Position numbers and translations under genes: made by a program. DNA of 64,000 bases from contig JALNZT010000022.1 in assembly GCA_023229135.1 (NCBI GenBank), forward strand, positions 6,546 through 70,545, in the 5' to 3' direction. The stretch is from Bacteroidales bacterium. Its GTDB lineage: Bacteria > Bacteroidota > Bacteroidia > Bacteroidales > F082. A model generated the notes under the pieces. That model was not told the origin of the DNA and searched no databases. It saw only the letters and a list, made by a program, of their open reading frames with translations. Positions 16,921-25,759 of the stretch are shown one piece after another; the stretch's first letter is position 1; each line of letters starts with the position of its first letter.

Positions 16921-19900
16921 ATGACTCAATACAATATCGTTGCCGAAAACCCCGAAAGCACGGTTGTTGCGGAATATCAATCCCTATTCAAAAAGGAGAT
17001 AACCTACCAGTCAGAAGCACAGCTTGAAAAAGCTTTTATTGCGCTGCTTCAAAGGCAGGCATACGAGTTTTTACGCTTAACTTCTGAGCAGGAATTAATA
17101 GCCAACCTGCGGAAGCAATTGGAAATATTAAACGATTACCGTTTTTCTGATAACGAATGGGAACAGTTTTTTAATAGCAAGATTGCCAATCAAAACAACA
17201 GTGTTGAAGAAAAAACAAGCATCATTCAGGAAGACTTTATCCAACTCTTAACCCGTGATGACAATACGATAAAAAACATCTACCTCATTAACAAAACGAA
17301 TATCCACAACAACAGCCTGCAAGTGCTTAATCAATACGAAGTTGATTCCGGCCAGCGGCCAAATCGTTATGATGTTACCATATTGGTAAACGGCCTGCCA
17401 TTGGTTCATATCGAACTCAAAAGGCGGGGCGTTGACATTAAAGAAGCATTCAATCAAATCAACCGCTACAACAGGGAATCATTTTGGGCGGGAAGCGGCT
17501 TGTTTGAATACGTGCAACTTTTCGTGATTTCAAACGGCACCTACACCAAATATTACAGCAATACCACCCGCTTTGCGCACATCAAAGAATTGAGCGACGG
17601 CACGGTAAAAAAAGGTAAGCGCACCAGCAACAGCTTTGAATTTACTTCGTGGTGGGCAGATGCGAACAACCAGCCAATCCCCGATTTAATGGACTTTGGC
17701 TGTACATTCTTTGCCAAACACACCCTGCTGAACATACTAACGAAATATTGTATTTTCACCTCCGAAAAGCTATTGCTGGCCATGCGTCCATACCAGATAG
17801 TGGCAACCGAACGTATTTTAGGAAGAATCAATGTATCAAACAATTACAAAACTTTTGGCACTTTAGAAGGTGGCGGATATATATGGCACACTACCGGGAG
17901 CGGCAAAACGCTCACTTCGTTTAAAACCGCCCAACTGGCAAGCAAATTGCCCTTTATTGATAAAGTGCTTTTCGTGGTTGACAGGAAAGACCTTGACTAT
18001 CAAACCATGATAGAATATGATAAATTTGAGAAAGGAGCTGCAAACAGCAATACCAGCACGGCCATTCTTAAAAAGCAACTCGAAAACCCCAATACCCGGA
18101 TAATCATTACCACCATTCAAAAATTAGCGGTTTTAATTAAGAAACAACAGCGTCATAAATTCTTTGGTCAGCATGTGGTTATTATTTTCGATGAGTGTCA
18201 CCGTTCACAATTTGGCGATATGCACAAAGCCATTACCAAGACTTTCAAAAAGTATCACCTGTTTGGTTTTACCGGCACGCCAATTTTTGCTGTAAACTCA
18301 AGCAGTAGCAGCCATGCCGATTTGCGTACCACCGAGCAAGCCTTTGGTTCTAAGCTACATACCTATACCATTGTTGATGCCATCACGGACAAAAACGTGC
18401 TGCCGTTCCGAATTGATTACATCAGCACCATGAAGGAAGAGGAAAATATCCTGGACGAGAAAGTGTGGAACATCGACCGGGAGCGGGCATTGGCAGCACC
18501 GGAGCGCATCAGCAATATCGTAACCTATATCCGGGAGCATTTTGACCAAAAAACCAAACGCAACAGTTTTTATAAGCTAAAAGACCGCCGATTGGCCGGC
18601 TTCAATTCCATTTTCGCGGTTACTTCTATTGATGTGGCTAAAAAATATTACACCGAGTTTCAAAAACAAATGGCCGGCTTGCCAAGTGATAAACAATTGA
18701 AGATTGCCACCATATTTAGCTATAGCGCAAATGAAGACGAACCCCAGATTGACGGCATCATTGAGGATGAAAACCTGGAAGATACCAGCCGTTTAGACCA
18801 AAGCTCACGGGATTTTCTGGAAGCTGCCATACAGGATTATAATAAGCTGTTCAAAACCAATTATAACACTTCAAGCGATAAGTTTCAGAACTATTATAAA
18901 GATGTTTCCCAGCGGGTAAAAGACCGTGAATTAGACCTGCTCATTGTGGTCAATATGTTCCTGACCGGCTTTGACGCCACTACATTGAATACGCTTTGGG
19001 TGGATAAAAATGTGAGGCTGCACGGTCTTCTTCAAGCTTTTTCGCGCACCAACCGGATACTGAACTCGGTAAAGACTTTTGGTAATATCGTTTGCTTCCG
19101 CAACCTGGAAAAAGCTACCAATGAAAGTATTGCCTTGTTTGGTGACAAAGAAGCCGGCGGAGTGGTTCTACTCAAAACTTACGATGAATACTACAACGGC
19201 TATAAAAACGAGGATAAAAACATCCCGGGCTACGCCGCCCTGGTCAACGAATTACAGGAGAAGTTCCCTGTTAATGAACAGATTATCGGCGAGCAAAACC
19301 AGAAAGATTTTATCAGACTGTATGGAGCAATCCTGAAAGTAAAAAACATACTTTCAACATTTGATGAGTTTGCAGGAAACGAAAAGCTGACCGAACGTGA
19401 TGTTCAGGATTATCACAGCATGTATATCAATCTTTACAACGAGTTCCGCAACAAAAACAAAGGCGACAGCGAAAATGTGAACGATGATATTGTCTTTGAA
19501 ATGGAGTTGATTAAACAGGTAGAAATCAACATTGATTATATTTTGGCTTTGATTAAGAAATACCATAAAAGCCATTTAAAAGACAAAGAAATTGTAATCA
19601 GCATAAGCAAGGCCATTGATTCCAGCATGGATCTTCGCAATAAAAAAGACCTAATCGAACAATTTATTGAATCGTTAACACCTTCATCCCAAGTAGATGA
19701 TGACTGGCAATCGTTTGTTGACGCAAAGAAATTGAAAGAATTAGACCAAATCATCACCGAAGAAAATCTGGACAAAACGGAAACATATAATTTCATAAAC
19801 AACGCTTTTCGTGATGGCTATTTACAATCAACAGGCACAGCCCTCACCAAAGTACTTCCTCCTGTTTCGAGGTTTTCACCGACCGGCGAGCGCACTAAGA

Positions 19901-19983
19901 AAAGAGAAACCGTACTTCAAAAGCTCCGGATATTTTTCAACAGGTTCTGGGATATTTCGGGAGGTGGCTCTTTAAAGAATTAG
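16921..19983 (+). CDS. hsdR: Type I restriction endonuclease subunit
   Basis: 1020 residues. The N-terminal nuclease has the PD-(D/E)XK pattern RYDVTILVNG ... VHIELKRRG (about residues 149-166). The SF2 motor follows: Walker A HTTGSGKTLTSFK (about 322), motif II IIFDECHRSQFG (about 423) and motif III FGFTGTPIF (about 451). The helicase C-terminal part carries DLLIVVNMFLTGFDATTLNT and a QAFSRTNR motif VI, followed by a C-terminal helical domain. It translocates DNA with ATP and cuts unmethylated DNA at a distance from the HsdS site. No premature stop or missing motif is visible, so the system looks intact. It is the last gene of the operon. Confidence 0.95.
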   Translation: MTQYNIVAENPESTVVAEYQSLFKKEITYQSEAQLEKAFIALLQRQAYEFLRLTSEQELIANLRKQLEILNDYRFSDNEWEQFFNSKIANQNNSVEEKTSIIQEDFIQLLTRDDNTIKNIYLINKTNIHNNSLQVLNQYEVDSGQRPNRYDVTILVNGLPLVHIELKRRGVDIKEAFNQINRYNRESFWAGSGLFEYVQLFVISNGTYTKYYSNTTRFAHIKELSDGTVKKGKRTSNSFEFTSWWADANNQPIPDLMDFGCTFFAKHTLLNILTKYCIFTSEKLLLAMRPYQIVATERILGRINVSNNYKTFGTLEGGGYIWHTTGSGKTLTSFKTAQLASKLPFIDKVLFVVDRKDLDYQTMIEYDKFEKGAANSNTSTAILKKQLENPNTRIIITTIQKLAVLIKKQQRHKFFGQHVVIIFDECHRSQFGDMHKAITKTFKKYHLFGFTGTPIFAVNSSSSSHADLRTTEQAFGSKLHTYTIVDAITDKNVLPFRIDYISTMKEEENILDEKVWNIDRERALAAPERISNIVTYIREHFDQKTKRNSFYKLKDRRLAGFNSIFAVTSIDVAKKYYTEFQKQMAGLPSDKQLKIATIFSYSANEDEPQIDGIIEDENLEDTSRLDQSSRDFLEAAIQDYNKLFKTNYNTSSDKFQNYYKDVSQRVKDRELDLLIVVNMFLTGFDATTLNTLWVDKNVRLHGLLQAFSRTNRILNSVKTFGNIVCFRNLEKATNESIALFGDKEAGGVVLLKTYDEYYNGYKNEDKNIPGYAALVNELQEKFPVNEQIIGEQNQKDFIRLYGAILKVKNILSTFDEFAGNEKLTERDVQDYHSMYINLYNEFRNKNKGDSENVNDDIVFEMELIKQVEINIDYILALIKKYHKSHLKDKEIVISISKAIDSSMDLRNKKDLIEQFIESLTPSSQVDDDWQSFVDAKKLKELDQIITEENLDKTETYNFINNAFRDGYLQSTGTALTKVLPPVSRFSPTGERTKKRETVLQKLRIFFNRFWDISGGGSLKN

Positions 19984-20211
19984 GAAGCTTAAATGAGGAC
20001 AAAAAGTTGGATTAGTTGTAAAGTTTTCCTGATTTTGTACGCTAAATAAATACAGCATCCATGTTAGCAGCTCTGAAACGTACTTTTACGCGCTATTGAC
20101 CATTTTCCCCGCATGGAGAAAATGGTAACCATTTTTCGAGCAGTAAAACATTAGTTAGCAATTATTTGAGACTTTTTTTTAGTTCAATTAATAATTCTGA
20201 ATACATTCGAA
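19984..20211. other. Gap after hsdR with alternating hairpin arms
   Basis: No gene seen. At 20099-20136 the arms ACCATTTTC, GAAAATGGT and ACCATTTTT follow one another, so the middle arm can pair with either neighbour. Only a short T run follows, so this is a weak candidate for the operon terminator. Confidence 0.4.
20099..20136 (+). terminator. Candidate hsdR terminator or attenuator-like hairpin
   Basis: ACCATTTTC (20099-20107) pairs perfectly with GAAAATGGT (20118-20126) over a 10-nt loop; GAAAATGGT can alternatively pair with ACCATTTTT (20128-20136) over a 1-nt gap. It lies 116 bp after the hsdR stop. Confidence 0.4.
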
Positions 20212-20337
20212 CATGCAAATTGAAAGAACAAATAAAGAAATACTAATCCGGCTATCTTCCGGAACGGATTTAGTCGGACTTCAGCGGATTATAGACTACC
20301 TGAAGTTCCGTGAAATAGCATCTAAAAGTAAAGCTTC
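20212..20337 (+). repeat. Right copy of the 126-bp direct repeat
   Basis: Same orientation and about 98 percent identical to 11413-11538. Unlike the left copy, it continues into the rest of an antitoxin gene and its toxin, so this side appears to be the original locus. Confidence 0.9.
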
Positions 20338-20416
20338 CCAGTAGCAAATCGACGAACTTTCTTTAGAATCCAAATCTTCTTGGTGGGATAAAAACAAAAG
20401 TCGCTTCGCAAAGTGA
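20213..20416 (+). pseudogene. Antitoxin of a PIN toxin pair, broken by a nonsense codon
   Basis: The frame starts MQIERTNKEILIRLSS and would encode 67 residues ending ESKSSWWDKNKSRFAK, but codon 44 is TAG (20342-20344, probably from GAG or CAG). The tail with SWW and a basic end is typical of small antitoxins. Its final TGA overlaps the GTG start of the PIN gene (20413-20416), the normal arrangement of a toxin-antitoxin pair. A truncated second copy lies at 11414. Confidence 0.7.
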
Positions 20417-20763
20417 ACATCGTAGTCGATACTAATATAATTTTTAGCGGGCTTTTAAGTCCATAAGGAAAAATTATTGAAACTTACTGGATATTCAGAT
20501 AAGGAACTGGATTTTCTTGAACGCAATCTATTCAAAAAATAGATTTGATTGATTTGGAAGCTATCAGAGAATCTACTTGGGAAAAAGCAATGGAACTGAC
20601 TAAAGACGTTGACGAATTTGATGCTCCGTTCATTGCCTTAGCGTTGGAAATGGAATCACCGCTTTGGACAGGTGATAAAAAGTTGGTAAAAGGATTATCT
20701 AAAAAAGGAATTGATTGGATTTTGACAACTGACATACTATCTGAAATACGAAATAAGGGATAG
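20413..20763 (+). pseudogene. PIN-domain toxin, broken
   Basis: GTG start, then VNIVVDTNIIFSGLLSP with the first PIN aspartate, ended by TAA at 20464-20466. After a short frame the middle ~35 residues are missing; YSDKELDFLERNLFKK follows, then a one-base shift in an A6 run (20534-20539). The C-terminal half is intact from IDLIDLEAIRESTWEKAMEL onward: VDEFDAPFIALALEMESPLW and TGDKKLVKGLSKKGIDW contain the remaining acidic PIN residues. PIN toxins are ribonucleases; with a stop, a deletion and a frameshift this one should be dead, together with its antitoxin. Confidence 0.75.
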
Positions 20764-21020
20764 AAACGCATGCTTTTAATGTTCGCCTGCAATTTTCTCA
20801 ATAAAATCATTGGCTTAATAAGATATATTTTACTACTTTTATCCACAGCTAAATACAGCAATCTTTATAACGCCTTTGAAATAGTGTTTAGGTTTGATTT
20901 TACGAATCTTGAAAATGGAATTTCATACAAAGCTGTTTTAGAACCCTTTAGCAAAGTAGCTGATAAAGCAAAAAGAACAACTGATTGGTTTTTATATACT
21001 TGCTAACCAAACAAATCACT
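20764..21020. other. Gap without a supported gene
   Basis: AT-rich. A 78-codon frame crosses it but has neither family resemblance nor a plausible start. It probably carries the promoter of the next gene; no clear TAnnTTTG box close to the ATG. Confidence 0.3.
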
Positions 21021-21950
21021 ATGAAAAAGTTTCTACTTATTATCACAAGTTTCATTCTCTTTTATTCCTCTTCTCACCTCAAAGCACAGGAAATTGCTCC
21101 TATTGGTGCGGAGTGGCATTACACCATGCGGCTTTTTATGTCGGAAGAGGAGCGATTTGTTCATATTGAATCCATAAAAGACACTGTTGTAAATGAAAAA
21201 TTGTGTAGAATGCTTGATGTTAAACATGGTTTCTCCTGCTACTTTTACAACGAAAAAGAGTTTGTTTACCAGGAAGATAGCATCGTTTATTTCTATTCTC
21301 CCGTTGTTAACGATTTCCAAATAATGTACGATCTGAACGCTAAAAAGGACAGTTCGTGGGTAATCATCTACAAAGTTGATCCATTTATAACCGATACGGT
21401 TCTGGTTACGGTAGATTCTGTGTATAGTATTTCTATCAACAACAAGTCCTTACTTGCTTTTGATGTTACTTATCAATCACTGATCGATGAGTTTTGGCAT
21501 TATACCGGGACTATTGTTGAATTAATGGGCGACAAGCTTTATCTGTTCAATTATATCAGCATGGCAAGTGGCGCAATATGCGATGTTGATTATCCCGGAG
21601 GTTTGCGGTGTTATCAGGACAATTATCTGGGATTTTATTCAACAGGTATTGCAGAATCCTGCACTTTCGTTACGGATATATCTGAACATAAAAGCATTAC
21701 AACCATAAACAACTACCCCAACCCTTTCAACAATTCAACCACACTGAGCTATAAGCTGAATAGTGATGCCGAGGTGACGATCACAATATTTAACCAAGTG
21801 GGAGAAACAATTGAAGTAATAAAACAAAAAAGCCAAGCTGGAGAACAAAAGCTGCTTCTGAACACCGAAACCTATCCTGCCGGGATATATTATTATTCAA
21901 TAATATCTGGAAATCAACAAATTAAAAACAAAATGATAAAGGTGAATTAA
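21021..21950 (+). CDS. Secreted protein of unknown function with T9SS type A sorting domain
   Basis: 309 residues from the ATG at 21021 (MKKFLLIITSFILFYSSS); an in-frame upstream start would put 12 polar residues before the signal peptide, so it is not preferred. The signal peptide ends near SSHLKAQE. The middle (about 25-225) is beta-rich (GAEWHYTMRLF, VYFYSPVVNDFQIMYDL), without a domain I recognise. The last ~75 residues are a type A sorting domain (NNYPNPFNNSTTLSYKL, ETYPAGIYYYSIISG). Such proteins are exported and held at or released from the surface. It stands alone, just right of the variable region. Confidence 0.75.
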   Translation: MKKFLLIITSFILFYSSSHLKAQEIAPIGAEWHYTMRLFMSEEERFVHIESIKDTVVNEKLCRMLDVKHGFSCYFYNEKEFVYQEDSIVYFYSPVVNDFQIMYDLNAKKDSSWVIIYKVDPFITDTVLVTVDSVYSISINNKSLLAFDVTYQSLIDEFWHYTGTIVELMGDKLYLFNYISMASGAICDVDYPGGLRCYQDNYLGFYSTGIAESCTFVTDISEHKSITTINNYPNPFNNSTTLSYKLNSDAEVTITIFNQVGETIEVIKQKSQAGEQKLLLNTETYPAGIYYYSIISGNQQIKNKMIKVN

Positions 21951-22363
21951 CAAGCTGACATTAGTTGAAAGAGAAACTTTGTTCAAAACGCTCATCTTAA
22001 ACTAAAAAGCGCATTGCCTAACAAAAAAAAGAATTATGTCATGTCTGGTTTACCAAGAGAAGGATTTGTGTATAGTCAAAAGCAAAATATCGAAAGTCCG
22101 TTACGCCTCATATTCAGAATCATTTTTTTCAAAACACCAAACCCCCAATCCCATAAACTTAATATTTCAGAAAGTACAGGAACTTCTCGAAGTTCCTCCT
22201 ATTCATTAACAATGACAAATAGGTACTAAAAAAACATTCAGCATGGCACCCCCAATCCCCTAATTTAGAATCAATTTGAACAAATACTTTCTTAAATTTG
22301 CAAATGCATTTGCGTAGTTCTTATCCAAAAAGCACCTAACACATCACACCTAACGGAAGAAAT
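21951..22363. promoter_or_regulatory. Intergenic region before the DHODH-like gene
   Basis: 413 bp with no credible gene (a 71-codon frame at 22014 has no recognisable features). On the plus strand TAAATTTG (22293-22300) fits the -7 consensus, with TTTG at 22275-22278, only 14 bp upstream, a little short for a -33 element. Confidence 0.35.
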
Positions 22364-23350
22364 ATGGTAAACCTTTCCACAAATTACATGGGGTTGAAGC
22401 TGAAAAACCCAATCATCGTTGGCAGTTCCGGGCTGACAAATTCTGTTGAGAACATTAAGGAAGCCGCTGCTAATGGCGCTGCTGCCGTGGTACTGAAATC
22501 GCTTTTCGAAGAGCAGATAACGCATGGCGCAAGCCACACACTGGTGCAGGACGAATACAGCAACATTTATCCCGAAGCCGAGGATTATGTGCGGCACTAC
22601 ACCCGTCAAAACGATGTCGATAAATACATCACACTGATTCGCGAAAGCAAAAAAGCGGTAGATATTCCTATCATCGCCAGCATCAACTGTGTCTCATCTC
22701 AGGAGTGGATCGACTTCGCCCTGAAAATTGAAGAAGCCGGCGCTGATGGCATCGAGCTCAACGTTTTCGTGCTTCCATCCGACCCGCATCATAGCGCACA
22801 GGACAACGAAAAAGTGTATTTTGAAATCTTAGAAAAGATCACCAAAACCATTAAAATTCCTATCGCCTTAAAAATGAGCTACTATTTTTCGAGCTTAGCA
22901 AAAATGGCGCTAAACCTTTCGTGGACAGGCATTTCCGGACTGGTATTTTTCAACCGTTTTTTCTCACCCGATATTGATATCGACAAGTTTGAAATCAGAG
23001 CGTCCAATGTTTTCAGCCATCCCGAGGAGCTGGCTATTTCATTGCGCTGGGTGGCTATGATGTCAACCAAAGTACATTGTGATATTGCAGCTTCAACTGG
23101 CATCCACGACAGCAAATCTGTTATAAAACAGCTACTTGCAGGTGCTAAAGCCGTTCAAATCGCTTCTGTATTATACAAGAAAGGCTTTCAGGAAATTGGC
23201 GTGATGCTGAAAGAAATTGAAAGCTGGATGGAAAAACACAAATTCAGCAGCACCGACCAGTTTATCGGGAGAATGAGCGTGAAAGAAGCCGACAATCCCG
23301 CTGCCTACGAAAGGGTGCAGTTTATGAAGCATTTCAGCGGCATCGAATAA
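22364..23350 (+). CDS. Dihydroorotate dehydrogenase-like flavoprotein
   Basis: 328 residues, a single TIM-barrel domain of the PyrD superfamily: MVNLSTNYMGLKLKNPIIVG, a Lys in AAAVVLKSLFEEQI, IPIIASINCVS, GADGIELNVFVLPSDP and IPIALKMSYYFS, and the C-terminal phosphate-binding segment AKAVQIASVLYKKGFQEIG. This subgroup ('dihydroorotate dehydrogenase-like protein') is common in Bacteroidota beside a true pyrD. The catalytic Cys/Ser of class 1 enzymes is not obvious, so pyrimidine synthesis should not be assumed. Possible substrates include other dihydro-ring compounds. It is convergent with the OYE gene. Confidence 0.8.
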   Translation: MVNLSTNYMGLKLKNPIIVGSSGLTNSVENIKEAAANGAAAVVLKSLFEEQITHGASHTLVQDEYSNIYPEAEDYVRHYTRQNDVDKYITLIRESKKAVDIPIIASINCVSSQEWIDFALKIEEAGADGIELNVFVLPSDPHHSAQDNEKVYFEILEKITKTIKIPIALKMSYYFSSLAKMALNLSWTGISGLVFFNRFFSPDIDIDKFEIRASNVFSHPEELAISLRWVAMMSTKVHCDIAASTGIHDSKSVIKQLLAGAKAVQIASVLYKKGFQEIGVMLKEIESWMEKHKFSSTDQFIGRMSVKEADNPAAYERVQFMKHFSGIE

Positions 23351-23356
23351 ATAACA

Positions 23357-23383
23357 GAACCGGTTTACGCAGCCGGTATTTTG
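23357..23383. terminator. Weak terminator between convergent genes
   Basis: A short hairpin, ACCGG paired with CCGGT over about 9 nt, followed by a T-rich stretch, in the 49-bp gap between two convergent genes. Confidence 0.4.
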
Positions 23384-23399
23384 ATTCATAATTCATCGC

Positions 23400-24491
23400 T
23401 TATGCCTCATTTATAAAAGGATAATCGGTAAACCCTCTGTGATCGCCTCCGTAAAAAGTTTCTGTGTTGTAAGCATTCAGTCTTTCGTTCTGCGCATAAC
23501 GAAGAACCAGATCGGGATTCGAGATAAAATCTTTTCCAAAAGCAACCAAATCGGCAAAACCTTCTACTACAGCAGCCTCTGCAGTTTTAAAATTATAACC
23601 GGCACTGGTAATTAAGCTGGTTTTTATCCAAGGCCGAAAATGTTGAGTAGGACTTTTTAGATACTGATCCATCCCTTCGATGGTGTGCGGAAAAGGCTCA
23701 ATCAAATGGATATAAGCCAAATTGAAGTCGTTGAGTTGTTCGATAAAATACGCATAAGTTTCTACCGGATTGTTGTTGCGTACGCCAAAATTTGTTCCCG
23801 ACGGGCTCAGGCGTATGCCGGTACGTTCGGCACCAATCTCAGCAACAACAGCCGCCGTAACCTGCAAGCCGAAAAGGGCTTTGTTGGCAATAGAACCGCC
23901 ATATTCATCCGTTCTCAGATTACTGCTGTCGTTCAAAAACTGTTCGATCAGGTAACCGTTCGCGCCATGAATTTCCACGCCGTCAAATCCTGCTTCGATG
24001 GCATTGCGCGCTGCTTTGCGGTAATCTTCTATCGTTTGCTCAATCTCTGCTTTTGTGAGTGCATGCGGAATTACAGGATTTTTTTTGCCTTCGGGCGTGG
24101 TAACATGACCCGTTTCGGCCACTGCTGAAGGCCCGACAGGAAGTCCACCATCAAGCTGCAACAGCGGATGTGAGTGTCGGCCTACATGCCACATCTGACA
24201 AAAAATACGCCCGCCTTTTGCGTGAACGGCATCAGTGACGAGTTTCCAGCCTTCAATTTGCTCCATACTATAAATGCCCGGCGTATTCGGATATCCCTGG
24301 CCTTTAGGTGAAATCTGGCTGGCCTCGCTGATGATAAGGCCGGCAGTGGCACGTTGACTGTAATACTCAGCATGTATTTCATTGGTTACAAGACCCTTGG
24401 CCGCCCGCTGACGTGTTAGCGGCGCCATCACAAAACGGTTTGGCAACAGCAAATCTCCAATTCGGAAAGGTTCTAAAAGTGGTTTAGGCAT
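23400..24491 (-). CDS. Old Yellow Enzyme family alkene reductase (NADH:flavin oxidoreductase)
   Basis: 363 residues, one FMN-binding TIM barrel. Family marks are NRFVMAPLTRQRAA near the N-terminus, IFCQMWHVGRHSHP, the substrate-binding HGANGYLIEQFLNDSSNLR with HxxN spacing, RTDEYGGSIANKALF and GIRLSPSG. The length matches N-ethylmaleimide reductase/xenobiotic reductases (about 360). It reduces activated C=C bonds of enals, enones, maleimides or nitroesters with NAD(P)H; the physiological substrate is unknown. It is transcribed away from the homogentisate operon, across a ~100-bp shared upstream region. Confidence 0.9.
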   Translation of the reverse strand: MPKPLLEPFRIGDLLLPNRFVMAPLTRQRAAKGLVTNEIHAEYYSQRATAGLIISEASQISPKGQGYPNTPGIYSMEQIEGWKLVTDAVHAKGGRIFCQMWHVGRHSHPLLQLDGGLPVGPSAVAETGHVTTPEGKKNPVIPHALTKAEIEQTIEDYRKAARNAIEAGFDGVEIHGANGYLIEQFLNDSSNLRTDEYGGSIANKALFGLQVTAAVVAEIGAERTGIRLSPSGTNFGVRNNNPVETYAYFIEQLNDFNLAYIHLIEPFPHTIEGMDQYLKSPTQHFRPWIKTSLITSAGYNFKTAEAAVVEGFADLVAFGKDFISNPDLVLRYAQNERLNAYNTETFYGGDHRGFTDYPFINEA

Positions 24492-24591
24492 CTTAATTAA
24501 CTTGTTTTAATAAAATGGTTTTAAATGATAACACCCATTAAACAATTTTTTATGTAGATTTGTTCTTAATAAAAACCCAAACTTAAATAAA
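24492..24591 (+). promoter_or_regulatory. Divergent promoter region, OYE gene and hmgA
   Basis: TAGATTTG (24555-24562) fits the TAnnTTTG -7 box and lies 29 bp before the hmgA ATG. The leader is A-rich without a Shine-Dalgarno motif. No operator palindrome is obvious. Confidence 0.4.
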
Positions 24592-25749
24592 ATGCCACAC
24601 TACATTAGCAGAGGACAAGTGCCCCCCAAGCGACATACGGTTTTTCGCAAGCCAAACGGCGAGCTATATGCCGAGGAGCTGGTTTCCACAGAAGGGTTTT
24701 CGGATGTTTATTCGCTGATTTATCACAGCTACCCTCCCACTTTTGTGAAAGAAATTGGGAAAACTATTTCTGTAAAACCCCAGGTCGCGCTCGAAAATAA
24801 TATGCAGAACCGTAGCTTTTATGGTTTCAAGGTGACTCCAAAGGCTGATTTCTTAGAAAGCCGTATGCCGATTTTAGTCAATAACGATGTGTATATCAGT
24901 CTGGCAGCCCCCAAAGAGTCGATGAAAGACTATTTCTATAAAAATTCGCAGGCCGACGAGATGATTTTCGTCCATGAAGGCAGAGGGAAATTGCACAGCA
25001 TTTATGGTAGCATTGACTTTGTATATGGCGACCACTTGATTATCCCACGTGGCACGATTTACCAGATGGAATTTGACACGCCCAACAACAGGCTTTTTAT
25101 TATTGAAGCATTCCATACGCTGCGTTTCCCGAAGCGCTATCTTGGCAAGGAAGGACAACTTCTGGAGAATTCTCCCTTTTGCGAACGCGACCTGAAAGTA
25201 CCGCAAAACCTGGTAACGCACGATGAAAAAGGTGATTTTTTGGTAATGATAAAACGCGACGATTTACTCTTCCCTTATACCTATGGTTCACATCCTTTTG
25301 ATGCCATCGGCTGGGACGGCTGCCACTATCCTTTTGGGCTTTCGATACACGATTTCGAGCCCATAACAGGACGTATCCATCAGCCGCCACCAGTGCATCA
25401 AACCTTTGAAACGCCTGCTTTTGTTACCTGCGCCTTCGTGCCACGACTCTACGACTACCATCCCGATTCTATCCCGGCGCCCTATCACCACAGCAATGTT
25501 GATTCTGATGAGTTACTTTATTACGTGGATGGCGACTTTATGAGCAGAAACCACGTGGAGCGGGGTATGATCACGCTGCATCCTATTGGCATTCCGCATG
25601 GCCCGCATCCGGGTGCCGCCGAAAGAAGCATTGGCAAAACAAAAACTGATGAATTGGCCGTGATGGTTGATACGTTTAAACCACTTAAACTAACTAAGCT
25701 GGCATTAGATATCGAAGACCCTGAATATTATAAAAGTTGGAAAATTTAA
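24592..25749 (+). CDS. hmgA: Homogentisate 1,2-dioxygenase
   Basis: 385 residues, cytoplasmic, opening the ring of homogentisate to maleylacetoacetate in tyrosine breakdown. The C-terminal cupin carries the iron site: PYHHSNVDSDELLYYVDGDF (His and Glu ligands) and HPIGIPHGPHPG (third His). Upstream are FVHEGRGKLHSIYG and GDHLIIPRGTIYQMEF of the first cupin half. It is shorter than the ~438-residue animal and proteobacterial enzymes, a form I recall as usual in this phylum. Ten bases separate it from hpd, so the two form an operon. All expected ligands are present. Confidence 0.95.
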   Translation: MPHYISRGQVPPKRHTVFRKPNGELYAEELVSTEGFSDVYSLIYHSYPPTFVKEIGKTISVKPQVALENNMQNRSFYGFKVTPKADFLESRMPILVNNDVYISLAAPKESMKDYFYKNSQADEMIFVHEGRGKLHSIYGSIDFVYGDHLIIPRGTIYQMEFDTPNNRLFIIEAFHTLRFPKRYLGKEGQLLENSPFCERDLKVPQNLVTHDEKGDFLVMIKRDDLLFPYTYGSHPFDAIGWDGCHYPFGLSIHDFEPITGRIHQPPPVHQTFETPAFVTCAFVPRLYDYHPDSIPAPYHHSNVDSDELLYYVDGDFMSRNHVERGMITLHPIGIPHGPHPGAAERSIGKTKTDELAVMVDTFKPLKLTKLALDIEDPEYYKSWKI

Positions 25750-25759
25750 TTAACTAAAG

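Noticed and set aside
11413..20337. Transposon ends or an integrase-borne island
   Set aside because: The flanking repeats are direct and coding, not inverted, and no transposase, integrase or tRNA target is present.
20770..21006. 78-codon ORF between the PIN remnant and the T9SS protein
   Set aside because: No recognisable domain; overlaps the expected promoter of the next gene.
22014..22229. 71-codon ORF
   Set aside because: Composition typical of intergenic sequence and no motif.
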